From positions 14,770,908-14,834,907 of the forward strand of contig NC_135550.1 in NCBI RefSeq assembly GCF_964340395.1: DNA of 64,000 bases. The letters are read 5' to 3'. The DNA comes from Glandiceps talaboti. Taxonomy: Eukaryota; Hemichordata; Enteropneusta; Spengelidae. The position numbers were made by a program, and so were the translations under genes. This document shows positions 14,025-64,000 of this stretch, piece after piece. The notes beneath the pieces are model-generated. The model did no database searches, was not told where the DNA came from, and was given only the letters and a program-made list of their open reading frames with translations. Every line of letters starts with the position of its first letter. The stretch's first letter is position 1.

Positions 14025-14914
14025 GCTTGTGTACATGTATAACCATTTACCTAAATTTAACCTTCCTCATTCTCACTGAGAAAAGACGAGTGACAAGGTT
14101 AAGAAATCAGTAACAAACCTCGAGAAACTGATCGGTCCGGAATGTTAATGTTGATAACTGATGACGTGGAAGTTGTCCTATTAAGATCCTCTGAGTAGGG
14201 AATTCCGTGGTTATGGTGAGTATGGTGAACTGTGATGTTGCTAGGAGACGTCGTGGGTGAAGAATGCGTCCTGCGTATAGTTGGTTGAGATGGTCTCAGA
14301 TCTAAGGACAGTGTTGATCGACGAAAGAGAACTGGTGAATCCCCGTCCTCAAACAATCTATCCGATGCTTCCCTTGACGAATCTGTTTCAATATCCGGAA
14401 AATGTGTGTTAACCACGGCAATTATTCTATGTGCATACTCAAGACCCTTCGGCACAAGACTTAGTGCTTTTGTCCATTTGCAGAATCGATAATCTAAAGG
14501 TACCTCGTTGATGGCGTCCTTCACATGTTGATGGGTGTGGTCGCATCTTTGCTGCTCCACGATATCTTCAAGATGTCGAAGATCACCCTTGATTTTTTTC
14601 CGATGTTGGGCATGTTTCGAACTCACGTCGTTGAATATCACAAGTTGGATGTCCCTCAAGATATTCTGAAGCGTGACCCAGGCAGCTAAGATCTTGTGTA
14701 TTGCACGTCTGTCTTTTTCATCGTCGACATACACCTGTAGAGCGTTGACATCTGTTATACTAAAAGATGCTTTCTTTTTCTGTGAGCTTCGTGTACCATC
14801 TCTACGACTCACGGCAATACTAAAGGCTCTGTGTAGCGATAACAAAGTGTCTTTCGTCTTGAGATCTTCCCATTTTCTTTCTAAGAGATGAACGTCACCG
14901 CGCAATTGTTCCAT
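12155..14914 (-). CDS. Gene B: death-domain protein, tandem paralogue of gene A
   Basis: Exons are 14914-14119, 13689-13519 and 12486-12155. The same intron positions and phases as gene A give 432 residues. The start is placed at ATG 14914 because MEQLRGDVHLLERKWEDLK aligns with the start of gene A; an in-frame ATG 12 bases upstream is the alternative. Exon 1 aligns with gene A across the block ending in THFPD (more than half the residues identical by eye) but adds a few residues and a longer Ser/Thr/His-rich end. Exon 2 is a coiled coil, diverged from gene A. Exon 3 is a death domain (QMEDIAACL to ILENLL) almost identical to gene A. Same predicted role: a cytosolic death-fold adaptor that might hetero-oligomerise with A. 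Confidence 0.8.
13100..13470. repeat. Dispersed repeat copy ('GGTCACGAGTA..CCGCTGAATGAAG' family)
   Basis: It shares long colinear blocks with 43300-43640: CACTACGAGTCGCT, AGGTCACGAGTA, GCTGAATGAAG, AACCAGTGACG, GACGTAGAACGACC, GGTATAATGT. Shorter related pieces occur at about 39670-39760 and 55030-55300. It lies in gene B intron 2. No coding capacity; possibly a non-autonomous transposon. Confidence 0.65.
13519..13689 (-). CDS. Gene B exon 2, coiled coil
   Basis: 171 bp, phase 1 on both sides. Acceptor TTTTAACAACAG, donor CTTAAAG|GTAAGT. It is two codons longer than gene A exon 2; the EMEETKRRIEILEFELSGVR region is heptad-like. Confidence 0.8.
13916..14024. repeat. (TATG)n tetranucleotide array
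   Basis: About 26 ATGT units in gene B intron 1. The open frame reading YVCM repeats is an artefact. Confidence 0.95.
14119..14914 (-). CDS. Gene B exon 1
   Basis: 796 bp (265 codons plus 1). It carries the unknown helical domain, with FCKWTKALSLVPKGLEYAHR as the best conserved stretch, and ends SVININIPDRSVSR. Donor CGAG|GTTTGT matches gene A in type. Confidence 0.8.
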
Positions 14915-16500
14915 TTTGTTCCACAACCGACTTGTTAAATTCCATTCTCTTGAATCTAGATCCGATCAGTTGCAGCTAGATACAAGAAAGAAATCGATTT
15001 TTTTTAAAAGTCTTCACATAAACACTTTTCAACAAGGTACACTTTGTACTTCGAACTATGTCTATAAATATAAGTAAGATTTATATATTCAGTCTGTTAC
15101 AATCGAACCCAATTTACATAATGCACCGGTATTTGACATTTGACAGAGCAAAACGAAGAATGCTATTGGAACCGATAAGTTGTTGATAGCAAATGGACTT
15201 TTGGAAAAGTGAAACGGTTTCTGTTTATTCCCTCTATGACAAATTATCCGAGAGAGTCTCTGAAAAAGATACTATACCGGGATCGAAAGTTTTGTGGACT
15301 GTTTGTTGACTTGTAACTTAGAACTGTGTTTTGTTGCTGCGAAATACTTAGTGCCAGTTATGGTTAGTTAATGTGGTGCTGAACCAACCCACAAACCTTA
15401 AGTTGGAAGCTCTCACGGTAACTAAAATGAATACCGTACGAAAGATGTTTGCACTTTTTTTTTTGGGGGGGGGGGGAATAATCCGAATTAAATGATTTCG
15501 AGTTGTCCTGGGGATGTCTTTTTTTATCCCCATTGCTGTCGACGAGGGTGGTATTGAGTGCAATAGCATTACTGTCACAATCGCGTTACTATAGTGACGT
15601 TTCATGAATGTCATAATATTTCAGTATACCAGGTTTAAGTGTTCTGATATAGTTTCCACTATTTCAGACTGTGTCAGGGAAAAATGCGCCCCAGGGACTA
15701 CTTTTTAAATGAAACTCAACGTATCACCCATCGAATCACAATCAATAATTTCCCCCAGATCAACCTCGTTTAGTGGCTATTTTGCAGTAAAATATGGATA
15801 CGCTTTAGATAATTTTGTTATCAAATTTTAACAAAATTATACGGTAGCCCTCATGTTTTTTCTTGGTGTTAACTTAGACTGGGTTGGGGTTTTCTTGAAC
15901 AATTCAATGTAACAACAAAGTTTAAAGACTTTGATTTCGGAGTTACATACTACATTTGTGATTTTTATTGGGTGTGTAAAGATTAATATACATGTTGTCT
16001 CCGAGGTTTTACATTCCATATTTCCATCAACAGAAAACAGTAAAAACATTTTTTTACACTTATTCATAGATATCCAAGTTTTAAATATGTTATCAGGGGA
16101 GTTCACTTCTGTGGGAATGGATCTTGTTTATTTTTCCTCTGCAATAAAGTTTTCACACTGTTTAATTCTGGGTGTTCGATGAAACCAGAGTTTAGTTAGA
16201 AGTTAACAGATTTCAAATTTAGATTTACATACGACTTACACTCTGCGTCCATTTTCCTACCAGGAATATGGTAACATCTCTATAATTAATGTAACTGCTT
16301 AAATTTAAGGGTGTTTTTTTGTTCGTGTTCCAACAGTTTATCGATTTCACCACAGATAAATGATTTCAACGAATATTAGTTTCATTGTATGCATCGCCAC
16401 TCCCCATTTTATTCAGGAAATGACGTCACTTTTAGGTTAAGATTTAAACTGCCACAGTGGTATACCTATAACTCTGTATGATATCACGTGATTAGATTTT
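14915..16500. other. Upstream region of gene B
   Basis: The first few hundred bases should contain the gene B promoter and 5' UTR; no core element stands out. Short frames at 15348-15614 and 15837-16182 lack splice or family support. Confidence 0.4.
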
Positions 16501-16539
16501 AACACCCGGCGGTCACGTTATTGATCTCATGAATCAAGT

Positions 16540-17018
16540 ATGTCTTTATTAAATTGCAGAATGATTTAGATGCACATTTAATCGAATATTTCGATTTGCC
16601 AAGCCTCTCTCAGCGGAGGATGTTTTTAAACATGGTATTCTTACACAAATGTGTAAATAATGTTAATGAGAGTCCGGATATTCTCTCTAAGTTACGTAGA
16701 GGAGAACTAGAAATTTTACTTGTTTTCGAGATGCGGCAGTAGAATTAATGTTTTTAAACACTGTACCTTCAGAGATGTATTTCGAATATTGACTTAAAAT
16801 GCAATTTTGCAAGATGGTTATCTCAAGTCCACCTGGCAAGTATGATTTTATATATTTGCCTTGTAATGTGTTTTTATGTCCATTTTGTTAGTTTTGTTTG
16901 CTTGACTTTTGTGTGTCTTTTTCTTGAGTTTTCTCATTTTTGAGGAGCTTGTAAATGGGACTTGCTCCCGTTGGTCTTCCATTAAATGAATGAATAAATA
17001 AATAAATAAATAAATTCA

Positions 17019-17073
<55 letters not shown>

Positions 17074-17074
17074 A
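16540..17074 (+). mobile_element. LINE 3' end with (AAAT)n tail
   Basis: The frame at 16554-16742 gives YFDLPSLSQRRMFLNMVFLH then KCVNNVNESPDILSKLRRG. This is the 'L..L.SL..RR......LYK' segment seen at the very C-terminus of many LINE reverse-transcriptase proteins. A 3' UTR follows with an AGGAGCTTG..GACTTGCTCC hairpin, then (AAAT)n at 16988-17074. It is a truncated dead copy of a different family from 4255-5045. Confidence 0.7.
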
Positions 17075-17842
17075 AAGATAGTGTATAGGCATTCATCCAT
17101 AGTGCGTAAAATTTAACACGTGAAATAATAGCTTTCATCGGCCTCGCGATCGCGCGTGACCAGTCAACATGAGTCAATTTGCATGATAATGTGGCCCTAA
17201 AACAAAACCATTATGCAAGTACTAAATGCTAGAGGTGTACATGTTCGATATACTATATACATATGCTATGTATACTATAGACTATTTTCTCTATATCCAT
17301 TGAAAATCAATCATTAACATCAAAAGTCATTGCGGTCACAAAGTGAGAGACAGTGTGCAGTGCACTGCAATGGACCATGGATGCATTAACCCCATCCATG
17401 AATGGACCAAGGAAAAGTGATCGGACAACACCGCGCCCTATTTTTATATACTAGTAGTTCCTGTGATTTCAACACAGAACATATCCGTTGTTCTCTGACA
17501 GAGACTAAGGGCGTTTTGAACACTTCGTACCCAAGAAAATATCAATGACGAGGACGATGACTGACAAGTATGAGTTCTCACCTTATATATATGCAGAGGT
17601 CGGACAACAGGTAGAAAATCCGTTCAGATAGTTCATCTATGCTCGGCCGAACATGGAACACTACAGTATGGAAAGCAGTATGCAAAACTTGTGAACAATA
17701 GACTCGTCACAACAATAAATCTACGAGTCGTTACATAACTCTATGTTGCACATGCTATACCATTGTATAAAGTTGCAAATTATTGTTGATCTAATTGTTA
17801 ACATAATAAGGTACATGTCTACATATAGCCACATATATCTCC

Positions 17843-17884
17843 CTAATAATACATCCGATCCAAGCATGGATGTATTAGGGGAGA
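17843..17884. repeat. Small hairpin, ~15-bp stem
   Basis: CTCCCTAATAATACATCC and GGATGTATTAGGGGAG pair with a short loop. The motif CCCTAATACATCC recurs at about 18014-18026. Function unknown; probably a fragment of an inverted-repeat element. Confidence 0.4.
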
Positions 17885-18072
17885 TTCACTGTAATGCATC
17901 AATGGTCCAAGCAACACGATTAACAGTCGGGCTTTGAATGCCCGTTAGAGTTCTCGTGTCCTGTCACCCGAACTATGTTCCACTCATCTATCTGAGCCCT
18001 GATTTCTAATTTCCCTAATACATCCATGACATAAAAAAGAATATTATATTCCAATACCCCATCCCGTAAAGT

Positions 18073-18202
<130 letters not shown>

Positions 18203-19128
18203 AGGGGGAGCCTTAAAGTTAAATAGCGTGGGTCCCGGAGTTCGGAGACTTGTAGTGGAAGTCTAAAAGGGTACGAATGATTTGAAAAGTTACAAATAAG
18301 TATGACGTAGGGGAAAAGAGTTATCAAAACATTTTCAAATTAGATATAGGTCTACGAAATTCATACATTGTACATAACGGGAAAGGAATCACGAAGGTGG
18401 GGAATTTAAAGAACTTAGGGCTGGAGAGTATGAGAAGGGTTACAGTAGCCTTAGGGTTAGGAATGCCATATGGCTATATGGATGACTACTGAGTATATAT
18501 TTTTTTGCGGTAAAAGAACTTTACCGTGATTTTCTACTTTCAAAAAACAAACGTATGAAATATAATACACCAAGTTCGCGTTTCTAACTCAATAAATTGC
18601 TAATAAGTGTGTAAAAAGTTTGTTATTCTATGTAGAATAATAAACATATGCATTTTTACACCTTTTAGATTTTTTACAATTTGTAAAAAACGGTCTTGGT
18701 CATTTGTTGATCTTTGTTGTTTCTTCGAGTAGAAAAACTTAGTCATAGTAGAAGTGTTGTTTAACTGTAAAAGTCCAAAATAGACACCCAGTGTTCATCC
18801 ATATGGCCACTTAAATTATAGCCTACACGGGGGTGGCAAGGAAAAAGACTATGTCATTCAGTAGCTGTGTTTTACACGTAGCAAAAGATCACAAACAGAA
18901 CACCATAAACTTATTACTTCAGCAGATTCAAATTTGAGTGACAAAAAAAAATCACCCCATCTTTACACTTTTGCCATTTCATATTAATTCGTTCACCAAA
19001 AAACTCCAGTTGAGACCGACTTCGATGATGACATGAATTGTATCTATATGCGCACGCAGTACAAGTATCTGTGACGTTGCACCAGTGATGCTCAGTGACA
19101 TGAGTGATGCCAGTAGCTGAAGTCTGAA

Positions 19129-19491
19129 TCATAACATGCATAAAGATGTTGTCGGATACGTTCGGATTAATTCGGGTCGAGCCGAGTGGTTGCAATGGCG
19201 GACGACCCCCCACGAAGTAGGAGGAAAGTCATGCGATGTGGCTATGTAGAACCCGGCCATTACAAGCGAAAAATACAACGCACTACGCCATCTTGGTGCT
19301 GTGTTTCTTGGCAGTTCACAGCTCGTTTTCATCCGATTTTGTGGTGGAATTTTCCCGACTGAGGTAAGTTTATCGGCCTTCTCGACCCCCTCCATGTCGT
19401 GATCGCAAGTAATGGTGGCTTCTTGGCATGAAAATGTCGGCGATGGTGTCGCGGCTTGCATCGTTTCTAGCGTGGACTTTAGGTCAGGCAT
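19129..19491 (-). CDS. Uncharacterised 120-aa open frame, possible first exon of a divergent gene
   Basis: ATG at 19491 opens a frame with non-repetitive, balanced composition: a hydrophilic first ~70 residues (two Cys, several Thr/Pro), then a basic patch (PRWR) and a single hydrophobic segment ALYFSLVMAGFYIA. This would suit a signal-anchor membrane protein. It stands in a less AT-rich patch of about 500 bp and points away from INO80, as expected for a bidirectional promoter. No convincing GTRAG donor follows the hydrophobic segment and no family was recognised, so it may be a chance frame or a short single-exon gene. Confidence 0.3.
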   Translation of the reverse strand: MPDLKSTLETMQAATPSPTFSCQEATITCDHDMEGVEKADKLTSVGKIPPQNRMKTSCELPRNTAPRWRSALYFSLVMAGFYIATSHDFPPTSWGVVRHCNHSARPELIRTYPTTSLCML

Positions 19492-19700
19492 TTAGTGGGT
19501 GGCATTCAACAATCGTACTCTCCTTGTTTTTCGAGATATCGCGCATACTCGCTTGTGTGGATGTGGTGTTGATGTAGAACTTCAACATCACAACAACGGG
19601 TGTACTGCTAATACTGCTCCAGTCTCAAAGTTTCACTCAACAAGAAAGTTTCCGAGGTAGAGCGCGAAAGTTTAAAGTTAACCAAGTGATATGCATTGTA
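19492..19700. promoter_or_regulatory. Candidate promoter region of INO80 (possibly bidirectional)
   Basis: This patch is relatively CpG-rich compared with its AT-rich surroundings (ATATCGCGCATACTCG, GAGCGCGAAAG, ACGCGTGCG nearby). It lies about 3.8 kb upstream of the exon carrying the INO80 start codon and next to the minus-strand frame at 19491. Inferred only from composition and position; no TATA box or initiator is obvious. Confidence 0.25.
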
Positions 19701-22080
19701 CAGCATGCATCATGCATAGGAACGCGTGCGATGTGTAGGTTTTTGATGTAAAACAGTCCACCCATTTTCACTGGCGGATTGAAAAACATGTATTCTTGCT
19801 AAGATTTTAGCCATATTTTGTTGTTTATATACTTCGGAAGAATTCCGATATTTAGTCGTGACCTTATATAATAAAGTTATAAAAGGTTATACCCCAACCC
19901 ATGTGTTAAGTGTGATCGTAATCAATATGTAGGTGATGTTTGCTACAGTTGGTTAGACATATTGAAGATACTGGGTCCCCACATGTCTGAAATTGCGAGG
20001 CTGGGTCAGCGACCATTCGTCTTTTAGCAGTATTTATAACCCCTCACCGCATAACATTGCCAAAATAAGTGGACAGTTATGTTCGGATGAGTGATTATAA
20101 TGCACAATGGTATTTATCATGTATAACTGTATGCGTTTGGGTATTCTTTGTTTGTTTTTTAAATAATAATGTCATTTTTACACCCAAAAACATGTTTACT
20201 AGATTTTCTTTAATAAAGATAAACCCCCCAAAATATCAAAATATGGAATATGTTTTCTAATATGGTCCGGTGTTGATTTTTATTATTAATACAGTATCTA
20301 ATTATTTTGTAACTACGTGTATTAATTATTGTAGTTAAAATCCAGAAATTGAAACTATGAGCAAAATTTGTAAAATTTATCAAATCTTTCGTCATATACT
20401 ATTAGTATGGTGATTCAGCTATTTATCAAAATGAAAATTGAAAAGGGTGTGTGTGTACGTGTTTGTGAATGTGCATGCAATGCAGGGGTACAGGGGTCAT
20501 GTACACAGTGAGTGTGCCCTCTTGCAAGATCTCAAGCCAATTTGACACACCACAGACACTTTGTGCACTCACCAGATTTGGTGTTCCCCAATCTCTCTGT
20601 GTGTGGTGACCTAATAAGAAAACCTAGTTTTTATTATCTTGACCAACAACAATAAATGTCTTTGATTTGAGACACACTGGTCATAACTCATATACATGTC
20701 TGTAGGATAACAGCCATGACATGCAGGTACCAATATTTAGAGTCTGGTTCTCTAAAGCTATGGCTTAATTGTCAAATTTTCAAAATATTATTGATGAGAG
20801 AGAAGGAGTGGGGGTGGGGGGTGGGGGGGTCATTTTGTTCAATGTAACAGGTTTCCCAAAGAATGTTTCCAAAGATTCTAAACCTGGTAACACCAACCCT
20901 CTATAGTTGCTGGTTGCTAACCAAGATTAGTCTTGTTGGTCTTTAGATAGTATGATATTTTGCAGTAAATGAGTGAAATAAAGATTGGAATTTTAGAAAA
21001 ACTTAGTCTAGCTGCTAGACGTTCGGGCTTTCTTTGGATACTATAAGCAAACGAAGTTCGCAGTGAGGGTTTGCCCGAACAGTCTAGCAAATGTCATTTT
21101 CAGACCGGACATTCCATTTAGATTATGTTAAGCGGTGGGTTGGGCCATGTATGCATATATATACTTTAATATATTCAACCTCTGCATGCAGGTGTTGACA
21201 AACACATTTATCTCATTACTATGTCTTATCGTTTATGGTAATTGTGTTTGATGAGTGTGTAGATGTTGTCATTCACACATTTTAGTTAACGCATTAGTGG
21301 TTATTTTTACAAGCCCCTCCTTAAGATGAATATGCATGAAAAATTAGCTATTGTCCTCTGTTTGTGCTTGTCGCTAATACAGTTCTCTGATTGGCAGTTA
21401 TTTATATCCTGATGACATTTGCTAGAGCTTGGATGTTCCATCCTCGATAGCGATGTTCGGTCGTGTGTCGTATTCTATCGGAAGAACATCCGAGGTCTAG
21501 CAAATAGACTAAGGAAAACTGTGCTTATATAGAAACTATATATGGGCTAATAGCTATTGGCAAGGTTGTTGCTAAATTTGTTAAAATTTAAATTAAACAT
21601 GTACTAATTTGGCAGAAAATTATGAAAATATAATGACATTAGTAATAGACAAATTGTGATAATATACAACCAGCAAACCATAGATTATGTGATGTTGTTA
21701 AGTGACTGTTCAAATTTAATATTACCACCTGTCCTTTGCGTAATTGTATATGAAACTACCCCTGGTATTGTTATCCGAAATATATTTTGTTTTAACAGTA
21801 TGGTACATACTACTATGGACTGCAATAGCACTGATTTTATTTCATACATGTTGTATATCAATAATGGCAAAATAAATCAGAATGATGCTCTTCTGACAAA
21901 TAATATCTTAGCAATTATTTTCTCTAAGAAATGTGTGGTGAATGTGACTTTCCAAATTAATACATGCAAATGCTTGCTGAGCAGCATGTCTGAGGCATTT
22001 TTGTCAAACATCTGTCAGTCTGTAGTCTGCAAAGGTATGAATTGAACTATTTATGCATGTGTATGTGTTGGTGAGTATAT
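19701..22080. other. Probable INO80 5' intron, no recognised gene
   Basis: AT-rich, with short random frames. The 129-aa frame at 21656-22045 has no splice, family or codon-bias support. Confidence 0.35.
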
Positions 22081-22084
22081 GTAC

Positions 22085-22183
22085 ATATATAAATGTATGT
22101 ATGTGTGTATGTATGTATGTATGTATGTATGTATGTATGTATGTGTGTGTATGTATGTATGTATGTATGTATGTATGTATGTA

Positions 22184-22214
<31 letters not shown>

Positions 22215-22297
22215 ATGTATGTATGTATGTATGTATGTATGTATGTACATGTATGTATGTATGTATGTATGTGTGTGTATGTATGTATGTATGTATG

Positions 22298-22331
<34 letters not shown>

Positions 22332-22470
22332 TGTACGTACGTACGTACGTACGTACGTACATATGTATCATGTATGTATGTACTACGTAGCTGTATGTAT
22401 GTATGTATGTATGTATGTATGTATGTATGTATGTGTGTATGTGTGTGTGTATGTATGTATACATGTATGT

Positions 22471-22525
<55 letters not shown>
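22085..22525. repeat. (ATGT)n / (GT)n compound microsatellite
   Basis: ATGT units with interspersed GTGT runs and an (ACGT)n block near 22333-22360, ending in a (GT)n run. Frames on both strands across it are artefacts. Confidence 0.95.
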
Positions 22526-22526
<1 letters not shown>

Positions 22527-22536
22527 TCTTTCCATG

Positions 22537-23132
22537 ATGTGTATAAAGTTAGTCTCAGATTGAGAATCAGATTCAGATTCATATTGGAGGACAATATGAG
22601 GCCAGTCTCATACTGCATCTCAGATTCATCCTCATAGTCTCATATATACGGAAATCACGATGACACCCAGAAAAAAACAGTCAAACAAGAAATAATATTG
22701 TTGAGGCTAGAGGAAAATGTTCCCCTTCATACCCACTCAACAGGAGAGCTAGAGGACATATAACTTATAAGCTTATACACTGTATGGGAAAAATTACCTG
22801 AAAATTATATATAATTTATAAAAAATTGTCATCGAGACATTGTAGTAGGTCAAAGTTCAGCTGATGTCTGTTTGTTGGTAGGTACTAATGTCCAATGAAT
22901 GATGTATCTCTATAACATCCATGACCATTTAGAAGGGTTTTATTCTTCTTTAACAGTTTATGTTGGGTTGGAAGTGACAACATTTCCTGTAGTCTCAGCG
23001 GTATTATTTCGTGCGTGGCTGCTTTTGCCTGGTGTCATCGTGATTTTCTGTATGTGAGACTGTATGAGGCTGAATCTGAAACTCCAATATGAATCTGATT
23101 CTCAATCTGAGACTAACTTTATACACGTCATA
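22537..23132. mobile_element. MITE with long imperfect inverted repeats and 10-bp target duplication
   Basis: The left part (22537-22670) and right part (23030-23132) are inverted copies: both contain GTATAAAGTTAGTCTCAGAT, AATCAGATTC and ATCACGATGACACC. The element is flanked by direct TCTTTCCATG copies (22527-22536 and 23133-23142), a 10-bp target-site duplication. About 596 bp, no coding. Long inverted ends with 9-10 bp duplications suggest a Mutator-like origin. Confidence 0.75.
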
Positions 23133-23276
23133 TCTTTCCATGTATTGTACAGTACGATAATCACTAAATTACAAGCAATGGCATTGACACATGAATTGAA
23201 TGACACAGATTTATATAAAGAAATCCAGTGTTTTTAATTCTTGATGTACTGAAAATAAGCTTGATTTGCCTTTCAG

Positions 23277-23340
23277 GTTCTTTCCTCGCTACACAAATGT
23301 AGCTACAAAGAAATCTTGATATTGTGCCCATAAGTTCACC
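23277..23340 (+). other. INO80: INO80 5' UTR part of the first coding exon
   Basis: A good acceptor (TTGATTTGCCTTTCAG) ends at 23276, just 64 bp before the INO80 ATG, so the start codon probably lies in a second exon with a non-coding exon further upstream. The upstream exon was not located. Confidence 0.6.
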
Positions 23341-62383
<39,043 letters not shown>

Positions 62384-64000
62384 GTAAGTAAGACATATGG
62401 TACATTTCAGGGGGGGACATAGTAGAAAATACTATATATTTAAGTATATTTGATATGTTAGATTGTGTATCTTAAATTTCAGGAATTACATTAGGTGTTT
62501 AGTTACCAGTAGAGAAGGGTTTGGTGGTGATAAATTATGAAATGCCAAGAATCCCTTTTAGAGATGTTCATGAGGTTTACCGACACTACCATCCCAAATG
62601 GATTTGTCAAACAAGTTTTAGGGCCACCCATAATTAATTGAAGGAAAGTAGTGAATAAAAAAGATGAAAATAATTTTATCATGGTACAATGTAAGATAGG
62701 ATATCAGGAAACAGAAAAATTAGTATTTGAGGGCTAATAGTGTTTACTTTGACTAATACTTTGGGGACTGTATTACATACAAGTTATCACTTTCAATATT
62801 TATTATCTCAGTGCACAGCCATATTGTATATATATATATGTACTGGGTGGCACCTCAAATAATCAGTACAAATATTTATTTTGCCAATAAGTGACAAGTG
62901 TTATATTTACTGTTGATATTTTCTGTCACCTGTCTTTGTGATCTCCATTCAAATTATGACAGTGTGTGACAAATTTATGTCAAACAAATATGTAAGCCAG
63001 TTTGTATTTGGATATAGGTGGTATTTTACTACAACTTCTGTCGTAATCTGACACCTTTACTTTACCGTCCGTATGTCTGTGACGTATAGTGGTTTGATAC
63101 AGGAGTAATAATACACATCCGTATGGTAGAGAGTATTTGCTGTCAAGTGATGCATTTGTGTGTACTTTTTTTGTGCTTTTTTTAAAAAAAAGTGTGGAGT
63201 AATAAGGATATGAAATGTTAGCAAACGGGTGATTTTCCTTCCCCTTTCAATACATCAGTGGTTCTGAACATCAGCTATCTTTATATGCTCATTATCATGA
63301 ACAAATTGGATTATTGATTTTTTTTCCCCCAGTCCTCTAAAAAGGGTTTGTAAATGGATTTAAATCAAGTGTTTAAGTAGTATTTTTTGTCAAAGTGCCA
63401 CAGGCTCTACCTGAAGCTCCATTTTTTAACTGACATTAATGTAAAAAAAAAAAAGAGTACACATCTGATACAAAGTAACACTTGCATCCCCATGATTTTT
63501 TTTTTTTTTTTGAAATTAGGCAAATCATAAGAATGCCAAGCGATGGCTTTGTATGCATTCCTTCATGCTTCAGTGGTCTGGCAATTGCCTGCACAGGCAA
63601 TACACACTGACTAATGAAATAAACAATTTTCAGATCTGAATTTTATTCTGTGTTATATATTATGTACATGTACATTAAGATTTACAGGTTTTGATTGAAT
63701 TTAACTGAAACACATTCAGTGTGTAACTAGGACCTAGGAGACCTAATTTAGTAAACTAAATTAACAATTTAAGTGTTATAATTTTGGTGCACTCATCACT
63801 GACAAACAGGATCATAGAGAGAAACTGCACGTACATAAACCTTTTTATGTGGAGTCATGATGGGTGAAAGGTTAGAGTGGCCGGCTTGGAATCTGTAGAT
63901 TTGAGCCCCCATTGCTGCTGTTTGTTTCTGAGTGGCGTAAAGTCCTTGGGCAAGATTTGAACCACAACTGTGCCTCTCAGTAAACCCAGCTGTATAATTG
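62384..64000 (+). other. INO80: INO80 intron 26 (continues past the window)
   Basis: AT-rich. No further exon encoding the Lys/Arg-rich INO80 tail was found before the edge. A SINE-like segment starts near 63865. Confidence 0.6.
63865..64000 (+). repeat. tRNA-derived SINE, running off the window
   Basis: GGTTAGAGTGGCCGGCTTGGA, then ATTTGAGCCCCCAT (B-box-like), then a body with AGTCCTTGGGCAAGATTTGA. This body is typical of a tRNA-headed SINE. Shares its head with 56550. Confidence 0.55.

Noticed and set aside
21656-22045. 129-aa open frame before the ATGT microsatellite
   Set aside because: Skewed to AT-rich codons, no recognisable domain, no splice signals, and lies in a probable 5' intron of INO80.
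22004-22618. Long His/Thr/Tyr/Ile frames on both strands (up to 204 aa)
   Set aside because: Pure translation of (ATGT)n and (GT)n repeats.

Overview
The window is animal nuclear DNA: AT-rich and intron-rich, with GT-AG splice junctions and many microsatellites, minisatellites, LINE 3' ends and small inverted-repeat elements. It looks like a marine invertebrate. Tandem death-domain genes and the repeat style suggest an invertebrate deuterostome (hemichordate or amphioxus grade), but a lophotrochozoan is not excluded. The species is not identified.

Right part (about 23.3 kb to the end, + strand): one gene, the INO80 chromatin-remodelling ATPase. I could join 26 coding exons (23341-62383, 4015 coding nt, about 1338 residues) without a frame break. 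They cover the acidic N-terminus, the DBINO (HSA-type) region, both SNF2 ATPase lobes, the long insertion between the lobes, and the start of the basic C-terminal tail. The last C-terminal exons lie beyond the window. A 5' UTR exon ends at the ATG-containing exon, and the promoter is probably upstream near 19.5 kb.

Left part (minus strand): two tandem paralogous three-exon genes, A (8033 to 5062) and B (14914 to 12155). Each has a large first exon of unknown fold with a Ser/Thr-rich end, a coiled-coil second exon and a death-domain third exon. Exons 1 and 2 are well diverged between the copies. The death-domain exons are almost identical at the DNA level over 283 bp, including 14 bp of intron, which points to recent gene conversion. 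Two exons of a third minus-strand gene (C), probably a single-pass membrane protein, lie at 194-1795. An uncertain reading frame (19129-19491, minus) sits head-to-head with INO80.

Between and inside the genes are many mobile elements: two or three LINE 3' ends with tandem-repeat tails, a TTAA-flanked piggyBac-like element, a MITE with 10-bp target duplication, a nested pair of elements in INO80 intron 12, several other fold-back elements, tRNA-derived SINE-like fragments, and at least eight minisatellite arrays. Two INO80 exons have had their 3' ends, splice donor included, copied in tandem into the following intron. No CRISPR array, rRNA gene or convincing functional tRNA gene was seen.
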